NCBI GenBank assembly: GCA_900239685.1
Contig: OENT01000424.1
Span: forward strand, 54,921 to 118,920
Direction: 5' to 3'
DNA length: 64,000 bases
Origin: Rotaria macrura
Lineage: Eukaryota > Rotifera > Eurotatoria > Philodinida > Philodinidae
Shown here: positions 46,298 through 58,445 of the stretch, in pieces
Numbering within the stretch: the stretch's first letter is position 1
How the letters are laid out: every line of letters starts with the position of its first letter
The notes under the pieces: generated by a model
Told to the model about the DNA's origin: nothing
The model's database searches: none
The model's input: only the letters and a program-made list of their open reading frames with translations
Made by a program: the position numbers and the translations under genes

Positions 46298-47785
46298 CTA
46301 TTGTATCAGTAATTCGAAATATTGCTTCTGTCGTGCCGTAGTCTTTAATTTTTCGATTCCAGATTTAGACAGTTTACAGCTTGTTAATTTAATTGTTGTT
46401 AATGATGTATTATAAGTAAGAACATCAATAAGAGCATTTACACTTGATTCACTTCGAAATTTATTCCATTCTAGTGAGATTAATTTCAAAGTTTTATTCT
46501 TATCGACAAGTACTTGTGATAATAGTTCTAAGCCCTTATCACCTATTCTATTCGTTGATAACCACAAATCAGTTAGAGTTTTGTTTGTTTCCAACATTTT
46601 TGCCACATATACCATACCTTCATCTGTAATATCATTGCCAGCAAGACATAGTTTTTTCAGAGTTGTATTATTATCAAAGGATAAAGCGCGCGTGACAAAC
46701 TTTGTTCCTTCATCGCCAAGTTTATTATGAGAAATGAATAATCCTTCTAATGTATCATTATCACGTAAAGCTTCAGCGATGACGGCAGCTCCTTCGGGTT
46801 TTATTTGACTTTCTCTAAGAAACAAACTACGACATCGTTTTTCGATCATTAATTGTTGAACAATGATTTCAATATCTTGTAAACTCTTTCGCTTTCCCAT
46901 TAAATAACCTTCAGATTCAGGTTTGCATCGTAGAATACATTCAATAAGTTTAGCATTACGATAATGTTCAACAGGCGCGTCCAATATTATTGATAATGTC
47001 TTCTTCGTTTTCCATGTCGACACAGTTTTTAAACGTTGAATCTCCATTTCCGAAGAAACAGGTTCCAGTAAAACGAAAGATGATTCGATTTCTTGTAAAT
47101 AAATAACATGTACATTATCGTCTTGTTGTTCACGATTTACAACTTCGAGTTGCGTCGCTGGCAGAAGTAATACTTCTTGTTCTTTTCCAAAGTATGAATG
47201 ATTTTCGATCACTTTCCCGTTGATGCAATCGATAACGAAAAGTGTTTTAGTACTAGCATCTCCGATGAAATGATTTTCTTTGGAAATTTCACGAGATACT
47301 GAACACGAAGAAAAGCCCCACCATACAGGTCGCTGTCCTAGTTCATATTTCTCATCTTCGGATTCAATGATATCCTTGACTCCACGGAACACCTGTCGAC
47401 GAATTGATGGAAGTCTTGATAAGGCAGTGCATACCAGTTTAAGATAGAGAAACCATGGTTTCAGCTTGTTTCGATCTTCACTACGTAGTGTCCCGTTGAG
47501 AATATAGTACAGTGATTGGTTATGTGGTTCCCATTCCATGGTATACAATGCGATGGAAGCAGATTCATCAACTGTTAGATTATCGGCTGGATGTTTCGCA
47601 CGTTCTTTTGCAATATGAACGTATGTAGCAATGCGAGAAACAATGCCTGTCAGGGGTTGAGTCGCTTCCTCAAGTGTAACTAACGGCTTTTGGTTGAATC
47701 CAGAGATGGGCAAGAGCATAATACATGGTTCTGCAATGACGTCCGAAAATCTGTGTGTCGTATTTGGTATATAACTTTCATTCAT
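46298..47785 (-). CDS. ADP-ribosyltransferase fused to LRR domain
   Basis: A complete 495-aa single exon. The N-terminal half is an R-S-ExE ADP-ribosyltransferase. The catalytic features are YTMEWEPHNQSLYYILNGTL (81-100), NAD-binding Arg134 in QVFRGVK, the serine motif WWGFSSCS (155-162) and the ExE turn KEQEVLLLP (Glu202, Glu204). The C-terminal half (about 310-495) has six ribonuclease-inhibitor-type LRRs such as LCLAGNDITDEGMVYVAKML and LWLSTNRIGDKGLELLSQVL. All catalytic residues are present, so it should be active. The LRRs probably choose the target or sense a ligand. No signal peptide is present, which points to a cytoplasmic location. The LRR tail resembles the separate LRR gene at 38663-39433. 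Fusions of ART with other repeat domains are common in bdelloids (general knowledge). Confidence 0.9.
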   Translation of the reverse strand: MNESYIPNTTHRFSDVIAEPCIMLLPISGFNQKPLVTLEEATQPLTGIVSRIATYVHIAKERAKHPADNLTVDESASIALYTMEWEPHNQSLYYILNGTLRSEDRNKLKPWFLYLKLVCTALSRLPSIRRQVFRGVKDIIESEDEKYELGQRPVWWGFSSCSVSREISKENHFIGDASTKTLFVIDCINGKVIENHSYFGKEQEVLLLPATQLEVVNREQQDDNVHVIYLQEIESSFVLLEPVSSEMEIQRLKTVSTWKTKKTLSIILDAPVEHYRNAKLIECILRCKPESEGYLMGKRKSLQDIEIIVQQLMIEKRCRSLFLRESQIKPEGAAVIAEALRDNDTLEGLFISHNKLGDEGTKFVTRALSFDNNTTLKKLCLAGNDITDEGMVYVAKMLETNKTLTDLWLSTNRIGDKGLELLSQVLVDKNKTLKLISLEWNKFRSESSVNALIDVLTYNTSLTTIKLTSCKLSKSGIEKLKTTARQKQYFELLIQ

Positions 47786-50700
47786 ATTGGCATAATAGTC
47801 GGCGATTTAATATAATGTTCTGTGTAATGTGTATTGCATTAAATAGTGAGACAAATCGAATGATGTGGGATGAATATGCGTCACGTGTAATATATGATGA
47901 TGAAAAAATATCGTTATTTAGTTTTCATCCGTTCTTAGTTATGTTTTGCTTTCGCTTGAATAAAATTTCGTTTCAATTATTGTTTTCCATGCAACTAGGA
48001 AGTAATCATTTTCATTCAAGTGTTCGTTTTTCTCATTCGAATCCCTTGTTAGTCACGTTGAATATGTTTCTACAATATTATTCACGATGTCGAAACCAAG
48101 TTTGCTTATATATAATTATTTGACATTATTTGTCCAAATAAATGATGCAAACAAGTTGCTTACTTCGAAAGTGTGTCGTCAACATAAAATAACAGCTATT
48201 TTCCGCGTGAAAAAACAAACTATATGATGATATTAGTTTAAAATAGCGAAACGAGTCTTTATTATTGTATATAATAGATAATCAATTAAAACATGACTAG
48301 TAGTAGCGCCTCAAAGTTTTACTCGCATCCGTCATGTTTGCGATGTGGAATAGAAATAGGTTTCTCGATAGAATTCCACATGAATGATGTACGATAAAAA
48401 TTACTGTGAAAATTTTCTCTATTGAAGATTTACTGGGAAGTGATACTCATGCACATTCTAGTAACGATTAATGCAAATTTCGTTCAATATTGTTTGCTTT
48501 AAGTACTATATGTGTTAATGGGTCGAAAATTTTTCGATCATTAGTATGAAATAAGATGAATTGAAACGTTTTTTTCTATGAGACAATTGCTGTCATTTTT
48601 TTTAATCGAAGGTTTGTATTGTTTGAGATAGTTATTTCCTTTCAACCCACATCTACTTTTCGACAATCATTTGTACATATTTAGTGGCATGTAATAAATA
48701 TTTTCGAAAAACAATTTCATTTATTGATTGGAAGAAACTATCCTATATCAACAAATATAGTCTCAACGAAAAAACACATCAACTATCTCATAAAGTCTAA
48801 TCGAAAAAGTGTTTTAATTCATCTTGTCTTACACTATTTGATGATTTCTATAACAAAACAATCATTTTTAGTCATTTGGCTGCTATTTTTTGTAGTATTG
48901 AGCACGGTGGTTTAGATTACATGCTAAGGTACCATTCCTTAAACCGAATGGCAACCATGGAGTATACACTCGCATTAAACATATCGTTATCCTCACGTGA
49001 AACAATGCCGATAGCCTAACTTGATCTTGCCGCACACGCAATCACGTTGTCTCGAATACTTCAGACTGCAGCAAATAATTACAAAAGTAAGACTTTTTTT
49101 TACAGAAGTCAATAAGTTCAACTTAAACACACGTCGAAATTCTAATTTTAACAACATTATACTATATACGATGTATTTATGAAAATTTTTAGAATAACAG
49201 TTAAATGTTTGGTATAGACTTTTAGAATACACAAATGAGTTGATCTTTATTAACACTCGAAATAGAACACTAAACGTTTTTAGTCTTTTCTATCTAGTTA
49301 ATATAACGGAAGATCATATATGAAAATATTCAAGGCAATGAATTGAAATTGGATCTGTGCGATTGAATGCGGATATTTTCAAACAAAAACGAAACAATGA
49401 AACGCTAGTTAAAATTTTACAATATGTATTATAGTCATTTGTCAAATTCTTTTCACTTTGTAACATGTAGATAGCTGAAGTTGTCAACGTACATCAGCAA
49501 ACTTTTTATAATTATACATTGTCACAATAAAAATAAACAAAAATACAAAAATTTGATTTTATCAGTTATTGATATCATGTACGCTTTTTATGCGCTTGAA
49601 GTCATCAGGAATATTCAGTAGAATTTTCAGCGAAACCATCGACAAGTCTACAACGAAAGGTTACGAAAAAAATTTTGTTCTTTTCTGTGCTGTTTTTTCT
49701 TCGTTTAACAATGTTCTCCGTCTTTTTATAGCATTCTAAGCGTTCTTTTCTCCGCATAAAAGATTGTCTACGTCTGAAGACTGTTAAATACTGTTTGATA
49801 AGCTTTGAAAAGCTAACAATATTTTCAGTGATATTCGATAGTCGATTGCATCTTTTACATAAGATATACTTTGACAAGATTTTTTTGCTTCATCTGTATA
49901 AGTTTTCGTAAATGATGCGACTAAGCAAACATACTTATTCATTTCTATAATAATTCAAAAGCAATGCATAATTTAAAAAACTTGAACAAACATTTGTTTG
50001 TTGATGAGCTAGAATATAACGAAAAGGGTACGTCGTCTGACGTACGTGCATCGTTTGAAATCTATGTTAAACTGAAAATTCTACTAGATAGATTATGAAA
50101 AAATACACTGAAGTTTTATTTTCTCTTCATCAATCTGACTTTGTATTCAAATTGTAAAAGCATATTTTTTTATTAGATAATGAAAAAACGAACTTCAATT
50201 TTGTAATCCTTATCAAAATGACACATATAGTATCTGTTTTCTTTCAACAAATACAAATTTCTCTCAAGAAGTACTCATGAAACCATGGTAGCATATAGTT
50301 GGAAAAAAGCCAAGAAAAATTCATGACTATTTATGATTGTCAATGTACACACGATAAGGTAAATGAAATCGAGTCTGTACTAATCGTTGTCATGCAAACA
50401 AAGAGTTGAATGATATTTAGCCGAAATCAATAATTTGTTTTTCTTATGAGAGTTGGAATCGCATTTTAAAGAATATTGGAACTGAGTTATATTTTAGCTC
50501 TAATGCAACGAGTTAAAGCATTCAACTCATCCATGAATACTTGAACCTGCTCATCACTAACAATAAATCTTGATTTTAATGATATTCAAATATTTACGCG
50601 CCTTTGAAATTTGTTTCGACATTCATTCAGCTTAGTAGAGGCAGAGTTGAGATGAGGCAAAATGTTCTATTGCAATTATATATGCTATTAGGAATGCTGC

Positions 50701-53580
50701 ATTGAAGTTGGTCATATCTAATCTGTATTTATAGAAGCATTTGTCTCAGTTTTAAATTTTTATAATTAAATCAGCAATAGTAGACAAAAACGGTTTTTTC
50801 TTCTTAGAATTGAAATAGTAGCTAAACACTGTTTCGTTGTAAAAAGAAGAAAGTAGATCTTGTTAGACTTCTTTCTATATCTTGACTTTTGAATTTCATA
50901 TTTTTCATTCCTATGGCTATTATACAAGACTTTTAATACAATACTTTCTGTCGATCGAGAAGTTCATATGTAGACATTCGATGAGATTACAATATCGTTC
51001 AATATAAGGATTCAAATTAGTTGTTAACATATTTTACTACAAGTTAGCGAAACTGTACATGTTGTTGTTGATATAAATTTGCTATGATTCTTAATTTCGA
51101 CCTCATAGGACATGTATGTATTGTGCAAGTTCCAGTAATATTCCTATTCAATTTGTAAATATGGTTCAAGTGCAATTAATCCTGTTATTTTAATTCATAC
51201 GATGACTATGTATTTCCACAAATTTACTTGTTATCCTGAACGAAATGAGACAGATCATTAATACATTTTCACCCGCAATTGTATCACGTACTGATAGAAA
51301 GACCCGAATAAAACGTTTACAACAAAAATTTACATAAATACTTTTAGTAACAATGTATTGACTGAACCAAACTAGAATGAGCTTATCAATAGATTATTAT
51401 AATTCTATCTGGTTACTAGCAAAATATTGCTGTTTCGTTCTTCGTGATTCATAAGTCGTGTATCAACAAAAGTCAATGTTTTTCTTTTCTGTAACATGCT
51501 TCTCTTCAGTTGGAGGAATCTCGAAAGTTTCGATATAAAAATCATCAAAGTACAACAGTGATGAAAGAGTCTACACGAAAGTGTATGATGCATACGTTAT
51601 CAAACTTTTAAAATCATTTGTCTATTTTTCCTAATAATAACAACTAGTGCATTATGTCTGACATTGTCACAAACTCCTCAGTCGAAATTCAGTTTTGTAA
51701 TATTCAGCACAATGCTCATTGATCGAAAAATTACGAATTATAATTATTCACAATTTCATATATTTCCATTGAGTATTTTCCTAGGATCTGATTCAGAAGA
51801 GACAATGGTACATGAAGCATAAATTAATAATATTGGAGATATAACAATAAAAGAAAGGAGAGCGGTGCACATCTGTAAGTTCTGCGGGCAAAATTCTGCT
51901 ATTTGAATGAAATTACATCCAATAAACCCATACTAATTACATAAAACTAGTCGATATCAACTCATGTTTATCTAACCAGCACCAAAGATAGTATATTTGA
52001 AAATGTGTATTAATGAGTATTCGACGTAGTTATTGACGATACCCATCTCATTATTGTTGCAATATGTTACAGTAAAAAAAAGGATGATGATGACAGATGA
52101 AAATCAGTGAATTTTCCGTGCAATATAGAATAACATGGAAGCTAAATATCGAATGTTTTATTCTTCAAAACAAAGATAAATATTTGAAAAATATTTGTGA
52201 TTTATATTGCAATCATGTTCTTCAAAGGAGATGAAGGACGTCATACTCTGGCTTTGAAATTACAGAAAATCTTTCGATACTTCTCAATGAAGATTATCAA
52301 TGATTCTAATTTTGAATGAAACTGAAAATAATTCAGACATTCATCATACAGACACTATGAAGACTTCAAACTTAGCTTGTTCTGCAACTATGAATATAAC
52401 AATTACTTGTTCTACTTGAACAATGGTGGCCATATTTTTAGACTACAATCATTTCTGTGAATGTCATTTTTACAAGACAAAAGCTTCCATTTCGACGAAA
52501 ACTTTTCACGTAGAATAACTTTCATGTAATCTATTTATCAGTTGAATGTTTACTTGCCACTAGTTAGTCATCCTTTCTTTCCTAGTTATCAATCGACGAG
52601 TATACTTTCAGTTAACTGATGACGGTTTGAATAGACAGAAATTAATGCAGTATATTTTTCTCGTAGTAGCCATTATTCGTTTGAAAAGAAACAACAAACG
52701 AATATATGGAGTATCCGACGAGCATTACATATAAACAACCCATGTCTGAAGTTTTCGGTGAAATGCGAGCAATATTTTAATTGTATTTACCATCTAATAA
52801 CTTGATTTAGATTGAACTTGCTTGGTCATATGATGTGATGGTTGTATAATACTTATGCAGTAGTTCCATAATTAAGCAGATTTCTATTAAAGTATTCTAA
52901 ATCTTATGAAACTTGCATTAGCGATGTCTCTCAAAAGGTGGTTTATGTATGACTGAGATGGAAAAGAGAATTTTGAATCACGTTTTTTTAATATTTTCAT
53001 GGAATGACGTCAGGAGTATTTTTATAAATCATACAAATCATTGAATTGCATTTTGCATAGATCAAGATGTATGCTTGTTAAATTTACGAAAATACTATGT
53101 GTGAACGATTCTTGGTCACGACTAATTCCAGCTAAAATTAGAACAGTTAATAGATGTCTCTTTTTCTGAAATAATATTACTCTTGCATAAAGAATGCATT
53201 GTCTTTGACTGTTACAAAAACTATACTTGGTTTTTACCCAGACGATTCGCAATGCTTGTAAATTTAGCGCAATCAAGTGGCTAGGGCGGCAGTGTCAATA
53301 GTTTATGTGTTTCTTTCTTTCGTTCTGATGGTGTAAAAAACTGTTTTTTTTCTTTCACTCTCTATTAAAACTTACTTGGTTCTTTCCATCCTTTCCTTTT
53401 CGGACAATTTTCTATTTTCTGAGTTGGAAAACAGTACAATATATTTAAACTTAATGTAGATTGATCGATGGTTAAATTTATTTTTCGATCAGTGAGCAGA
53501 AAAGAAAAACTCATTTCGATCTATTAATTTTTTTTTGATTACAACTCGTTACAGTTAGGTAACTTCACTACGAATCAACT
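47786..53580. other. large gene-free interval
   Basis: No supported gene in about 5.8 kb. A 122-codon plus-strand frame (47755-48123) overlaps the antisense start of the ART-LRR gene and lacks any domain. Others at 48724-48915, 48993-49256, 49605-49877, 51405-51593 and 53022-53276 are chance-like. The last kilobase may hold the ETS gene promoter, and the bases before its ATG include a pyrimidine-rich acceptor-like TTACAG at 53550-53555. Confidence 0.4.
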
Positions 53581-54165
53581 ATGTCTGATTACAGTGACGA
53601 TAAACTTGGCATTGACATTTTTGAAGATCTAGACTTATCAAATGTTAATCCCGATATTTTTTCCGAAGACATGGATCTAACAATGTTCGATTGGAGTACA
53701 ATAGACGATACCTGGTGGGAATCAATCGATTTATCAATGGACCTGAAGCCAACATACGAATCAACTGCTAATTTGCCAGAAAATAGTCCAGAAAGTTCTA
53801 AAAATTGGTTGGTAACAGATACAATTTCAAAGCGTCGAAGACCACCTAGACTGTTCGAATTCTTACTTATTCTTCTTGAAGATCCAAATTATGCATCGTA
53901 TGCATCGTATAAAGATAGATCTCAGGGTATTTTTCAAATTCACGAACCTGAAAAGGTTGCTGAGCTTTGGCAACAAGTCAAAAGTCGACAGGCTAATCAA
54001 AAAATGACATATGATAAATTGGCACGTGCTATAAGGTGGTACTATAAACTGGATATAATGAAAAAGACGAATACTCGGTATACATTTCGATTTTCACAGA
54101 CGACAATCAAAAAATTTATGATCAATCAGAATGATAATATAAATTTTCAATATTCGGACGTATAA
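53581..54165 (+). CDS. ETS-family transcription factor
   Basis: A complete 194-aa single exon. The N-terminal 80 residues are acidic and aromatic (DIFEDLDLSNVNPDIFSEDM, DWSTIDDTWWESIDL), which fits a transactivation region. A basic KRRRPPR leads into the ETS winged helix-turn-helix (about 88-172). Its conserved parts are LFEFLLILLEDPNY, GIFQIHEPEKVAELWQQVK, the recognition helix KMTYDKLARAIRWYYK with Arg149 and Arg152 (which read the GGA core in known ETS proteins), and TRYTFRFS. It should be nuclear and bind GGAA/T sites. The subfamily is uncertain: the small size with a C-terminal ETS domain resembles the SPI/PU.1 or ELF/ESE layout. An acceptor-like TTACAG lies 25 nt upstream of the ATG, and an AATAAA lies at 54395-54400. 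Confidence 0.92.
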   Translation: MSDYSDDKLGIDIFEDLDLSNVNPDIFSEDMDLTMFDWSTIDDTWWESIDLSMDLKPTYESTANLPENSPESSKNWLVTDTISKRRRPPRLFEFLLILLEDPNYASYASYKDRSQGIFQIHEPEKVAELWQQVKSRQANQKMTYDKLARAIRWYYKLDIMKKTNTRYTFRFSQTTIKKFMINQNDNINFQYSDV

Positions 54166-57100
54166 TAATGCAGAAAAGTACTACTTTAGCTGTCTATCTC
54201 TTTTATACGATGTTGTATATATGTTGAAAATCATGTTAGCAAATTAATCATAAAAGTCCTTAACTTATGATAAATAATCTTTAGTTTAAGGTTTTATGTA
54301 TGTCCGCATCGATTTTTTCAGTAATTGAACTCCTGTTGAATTGTATAATTCAGTAACAATTTTTGTATATTGTGTATACATTTTTGTTTGTGGAAATAAA
54401 ATGATAAGAAACTTTGAAGAAAAGAAATGAAAAATATCTCATAGTTATTTCATGAATGCATTAATTTGAAGGATTTGATATACTCCTTACAAATACCAAT
54501 GCTGCGAGCCATTTTTTTTAACATACTGCAAGTAAATACAAGTATGAAACACAAAAACAACTTTATCAAAACCATACAAGAGTTGTTTTCTTAGAAGAAA
54601 TTTAACTTGTAAAATTGGTTGTAACACTGTAATATTACAACATATACATATGTTTCAGTATTTCATCGTTCTCAATTAAACATGCCTATTCATATTGTAT
54701 TGACTTGGTAGTTGTCATGTACTGGCTAGATTTGGCTAATATTCAAGTTTACAAACAGTAACATTTTCTGAACGAACCAATGAAGTTAAATTTCGTAATT
54801 TAAAAGAAAGTTTCTACTACAATGATTTCTTAATCTAAGTAAAATAATGGAAGTTATTTTTTTATGGCAAAAACAAGACCGTGTCAAATTTCAATCATCG
54901 CCACTTTCAATCAAACTATTAGAAATGAGTTGGATGGACAACTTGGTCAAAATCTTTCATTTGTCCGAGTTTCATTATGATGCTTGATTGTATAGGATAT
55001 GTGAGAGAAAATCGAAGAAGAATGGATGTGAGTTTGAATTGAACAATCATCCAATGAAGTAGTTTTACACACATCTAGAACATGATGGTTATTTTACTCA
55101 TATCTGAAATTTTCATAATTAGTTAGAGTTCAGAGACATAACATTTTCTTACACATTGGGTCAGGATTCGTAGAACTCCTTTTTCTCCAAGCAAGTAAAA
55201 TATATCTTCAAATCCTTATCGCAAGCATGATGTGACAGAAATCTGGTAATATATAAATGAATTACCTGTGATACATTGATCAAATTCACATACAAAGAGT
55301 AAACATAGGTCGCTCGACTTGATAGCCTGCAGATAATTAAATTCGATGAATTCATTTTCGTGTGAAACTATATCAATTATTGATATGTAACAAATGCATC
55401 AGGGTAGCTTTGATTCAGTCAGATAATTCATCATCTTATGATAAACTAGAGCATCATGTTTCATCAAGGAAGATTATTGTCATCATCATAGATTCGTGAT
55501 AGATATATTTTGCTTTTAATTCTCCTTGAATTGAAACTAATAGATATGTGCTTTGTTCATACAAAACTTTAGCCAACATCCAGTCGGGAAAAATGAAACA
55601 TTAGAAAGTAAACATTGATGCCATGTGTCATTGGTATCAGACTTCTAATTATTCATCTTAACTTATGTAACATATGAATTCCCCGATATGTTGAGTGATT
55701 GTTTTCTAGTTTCTTCGAGAAATTATTTCAAATTCCGAGAAATAGGAACTCACCATGTACTGCGTCGTATGTGACTCCGAAAAATTTCTTCATTGATTCC
55801 ATTGCCAACTCGGTTTCGAATTTTTGCCTACTCCGACTGAAATGAAAAGAATGTAAGTTACTTTTTCTCTTTTCTGTATGATGAAATCGAAACCTTTTTG
55901 TATGGTGCAGTTATTTCATGACAGTCGAAAATAGTTGAATGTATGACTTATTTGCCTTTTCGATCGAAGCTTTTCATGTTCGCACCGACGACAGAAAACT
56001 CGTCAGTTTATAGCTTGTTTTCAATGACATAAAATATTGAATTGCATTTATAGGCTAAACAATTTTAGTTGTTCGAAATAACCGGGTTCTTTTTTATCCG
56101 TATTTATATATGTTGATTTTCTCTTTAAGAAAAGAGTAAGATAATGAAATTGTATATATCTTTAATTAGAAAATGAAACTCAATTAAACGACGTATGAAT
56201 TAAAACCACACAGTTTTGCCACGAGTTTTACATTCTTCTTATGCTACGTCTTCGTATATAAAAGGATACCTGCTTCATTCAGTATGAAGTCACATAATTA
56301 CTTGCACATCTGTTAAATTTCAACAAAGTTTATACGACTTCTACGAACGAAAGAAGCCACAGTTGTTAAAGTCATGACTCACTAAAATACTTCAAGTTCA
56401 CAATATAAATTCTTAATAATCTTCATTTAGCTGTCAGGCTCCAGTGGAATATTTGGCTGACCCGTCGTTTCGAATTGCTCAGCTTATCTATTCTCCATAA
56501 TTACCGAATGATATTAAATGCAAACGTGCTTATGCAGCTTCATCTCAAATCACATGTTGAATTTTTCATTTCGCATAGTCTCTATGCAAGACTTTGAAAC
56601 ATCGGTGCCCATAATTATGACTGATTAAGATACTAAGAAGTGCATGTGAAGTATTTCAATGGATAGAAGCGTAGTAATCGCTGCTTTATATTATAATCCG
56701 ACATAACATGAAGTAAAACAGAGCTAGTGCAAAAACAAAAATCATTCAATGATTTCTTCAGATGTTTTTACATGAAACTACTGGTCGATTTCGTTTTTCT
56801 TTAAACTTTTTTCACACAAATAGTCATGATTTGATGTTATTATTGATAGTCGTTTTTCTATTCACACTAGAAGACGCATCGTGCAACTAGGAAGTGCGTC
56901 ACATCGGTTTATGTTTTGAAAAAGAAAGAAAATTTCTTTTGTGACTAGACTACGAGTATACTTGTAGTAAATTTCACGTATAGTGATTAACGATCTGATT
57001 GAGACAAGGTGAATTTTACCTTTCAGAACATTGCATTATACATCGAAAGTTTCTTGATTTACGATAATATCCCAGCTGTGTAACAAATTACAGATCAATC

Positions 57101-57727
57101 AAACAAACAATGTTTTAATTAGTTGTCAGTGAAAGAAAATTATATTAATTGTAGTCATATATATATACATAGAGAACAATAATCGTAATAGAAGATCGTC
57201 CCCATAATCTTCTTAATTGATTGATCAAAATTATTCGGAATAGCAGATAAATTAAGTAGATAAATGATATGAGCTCACCTGCTTTAAGGTTTCTGTAGGA
57301 AACGAGAAATTGAAATCTAACAACTCTCCACTTCATATATGTTTGCCTCCTTTTTCTATGTGTGAATATGATGTATCTAAATCAACACCGCATTTTCTAG
57401 GTCCTGATGAGAGTGTGTACATCTATTCGTGTTCCCTTCTACACATCTTCACCAACATAGGTGAATCCATACGTCTTAAACAGTAATTTTTTTATTAGAC
57501 ATAACACTCGCTCAAATGCAGCAATTATAACAGTGATTAGATTCACCTCAGTGTATCTTCTTCAGATATTCCAACAGTAGAATTCCGATTTGCGAGTGTA
57601 AAAATGCATGACTGATGGTAGGGGTTTCAGTATGGCTAGAATGCAAAAGTTAATAAGCTAGCACAGGTAAAAAGAAATACATCTACACTGATATATCTTG
57701 CTTATGACTCTTGACACGTTTCTTCAA
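54166..57727. other. intergenic region
   Basis: 3' flank of the ETS gene, then about 3.3 kb without a recognised gene. Frames at 55161-55355 and 57145-57336 are short and featureless. Confidence 0.4.
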
Positions 57728-58445
57728 AATTCTACTAAGAATCCTGAGTATGCCGGAGTAATACTAAAACTACTTCAAAGAATCCCAATGTGGGTACCAA
57801 TACCCTTCCAGTTCTTAAAAGCAATCCTAACAATGATACACGTCTGCCTGAGACAGTCAATGGCATCACTTATGATGCTATCAGCGATTTTGGGACTCCA
57901 AAATGCATTCCACAGGGGATTACTGTCATTTCTGAGAATACTAGAAGCAATCCTGATTACTATCAACGGTCTTGAGCTAGTTTCCAGCATCACAGAGACT
58001 AGTGACAGAATTCCTTAACCTGCTAAAACTATTACTCCACCTAATACTACCGTTCTTCAGGCTGCTACAAGCATTCGTGAAGTTTCTACTTGCATTGCTG
58101 AGACTGCTACAGCTATTTTTGAGACTGTTATGAGTGTTCTTACGGTTACTACAAGCATGCCTGCGACTAATAACAGCGTTCTCGAGATATCTACAAGTAT
58201 CCGTGAGAATGCTAGTGGTACTCCTGGTGATGTTACTAGCGTTTCTGAGGCTGCTTCCTTGATGCCTGACACTGCTACTGACATGCCTATCATAGCCCAC
58301 TAGCATTCTTGAGACTTGCTCTAAGATCCCTACATGAATTAAACGCACTTTGAAAAGCCCTCTTGACCACACTGTGAATGTTAAAGAAATACTTGATTCT
58401 GAGACTATTTGTAGCTTTGCTGACATAGCCAATAGCATACTTCAC
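57728..58445. repeat. degenerate 21-bp tandem repeat (heptapeptide coding)
   Basis: About 33 diverged units of 21 bp. The register is exact from 58019 to 58291 (13 units, one open plus-strand frame to a TAG at 58301). Units translate as seven-residue repeats such as AATSIRE, VSTCIAE, ISTSIRE and DVTSVSE, roughly x-x-T-S-I-x-E. Earlier units use the same pattern (NSTKNPE, NTRSNPD, GITVISE) but are broken by a 2-nt slip near 57980 and a stop at 58016-58018. Later units resume at 58404-58445 (TICSFAD, IANSILH). Because 21 is a multiple of three, other frames and the minus strand are also open (58-438 region), so the coding strand is not proven. It may be a decayed exon of a Ser/Thr-rich repeat protein or a minisatellite. 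Confidence 0.7.

Noticed and set aside
47755..48123. 122-codon plus-strand frame
   Set aside because: Antisense to the start of the ART-LRR gene and upstream AT-rich DNA; composition and lack of any domain suggest chance.
57977..58438. 153-codon minus-strand frame with Ser/Asn-rich heptads
   Set aside because: A 21-bp repeat keeps several frames open on both strands, so this frame alone is no evidence for a gene. It is described as a repeat array instead.
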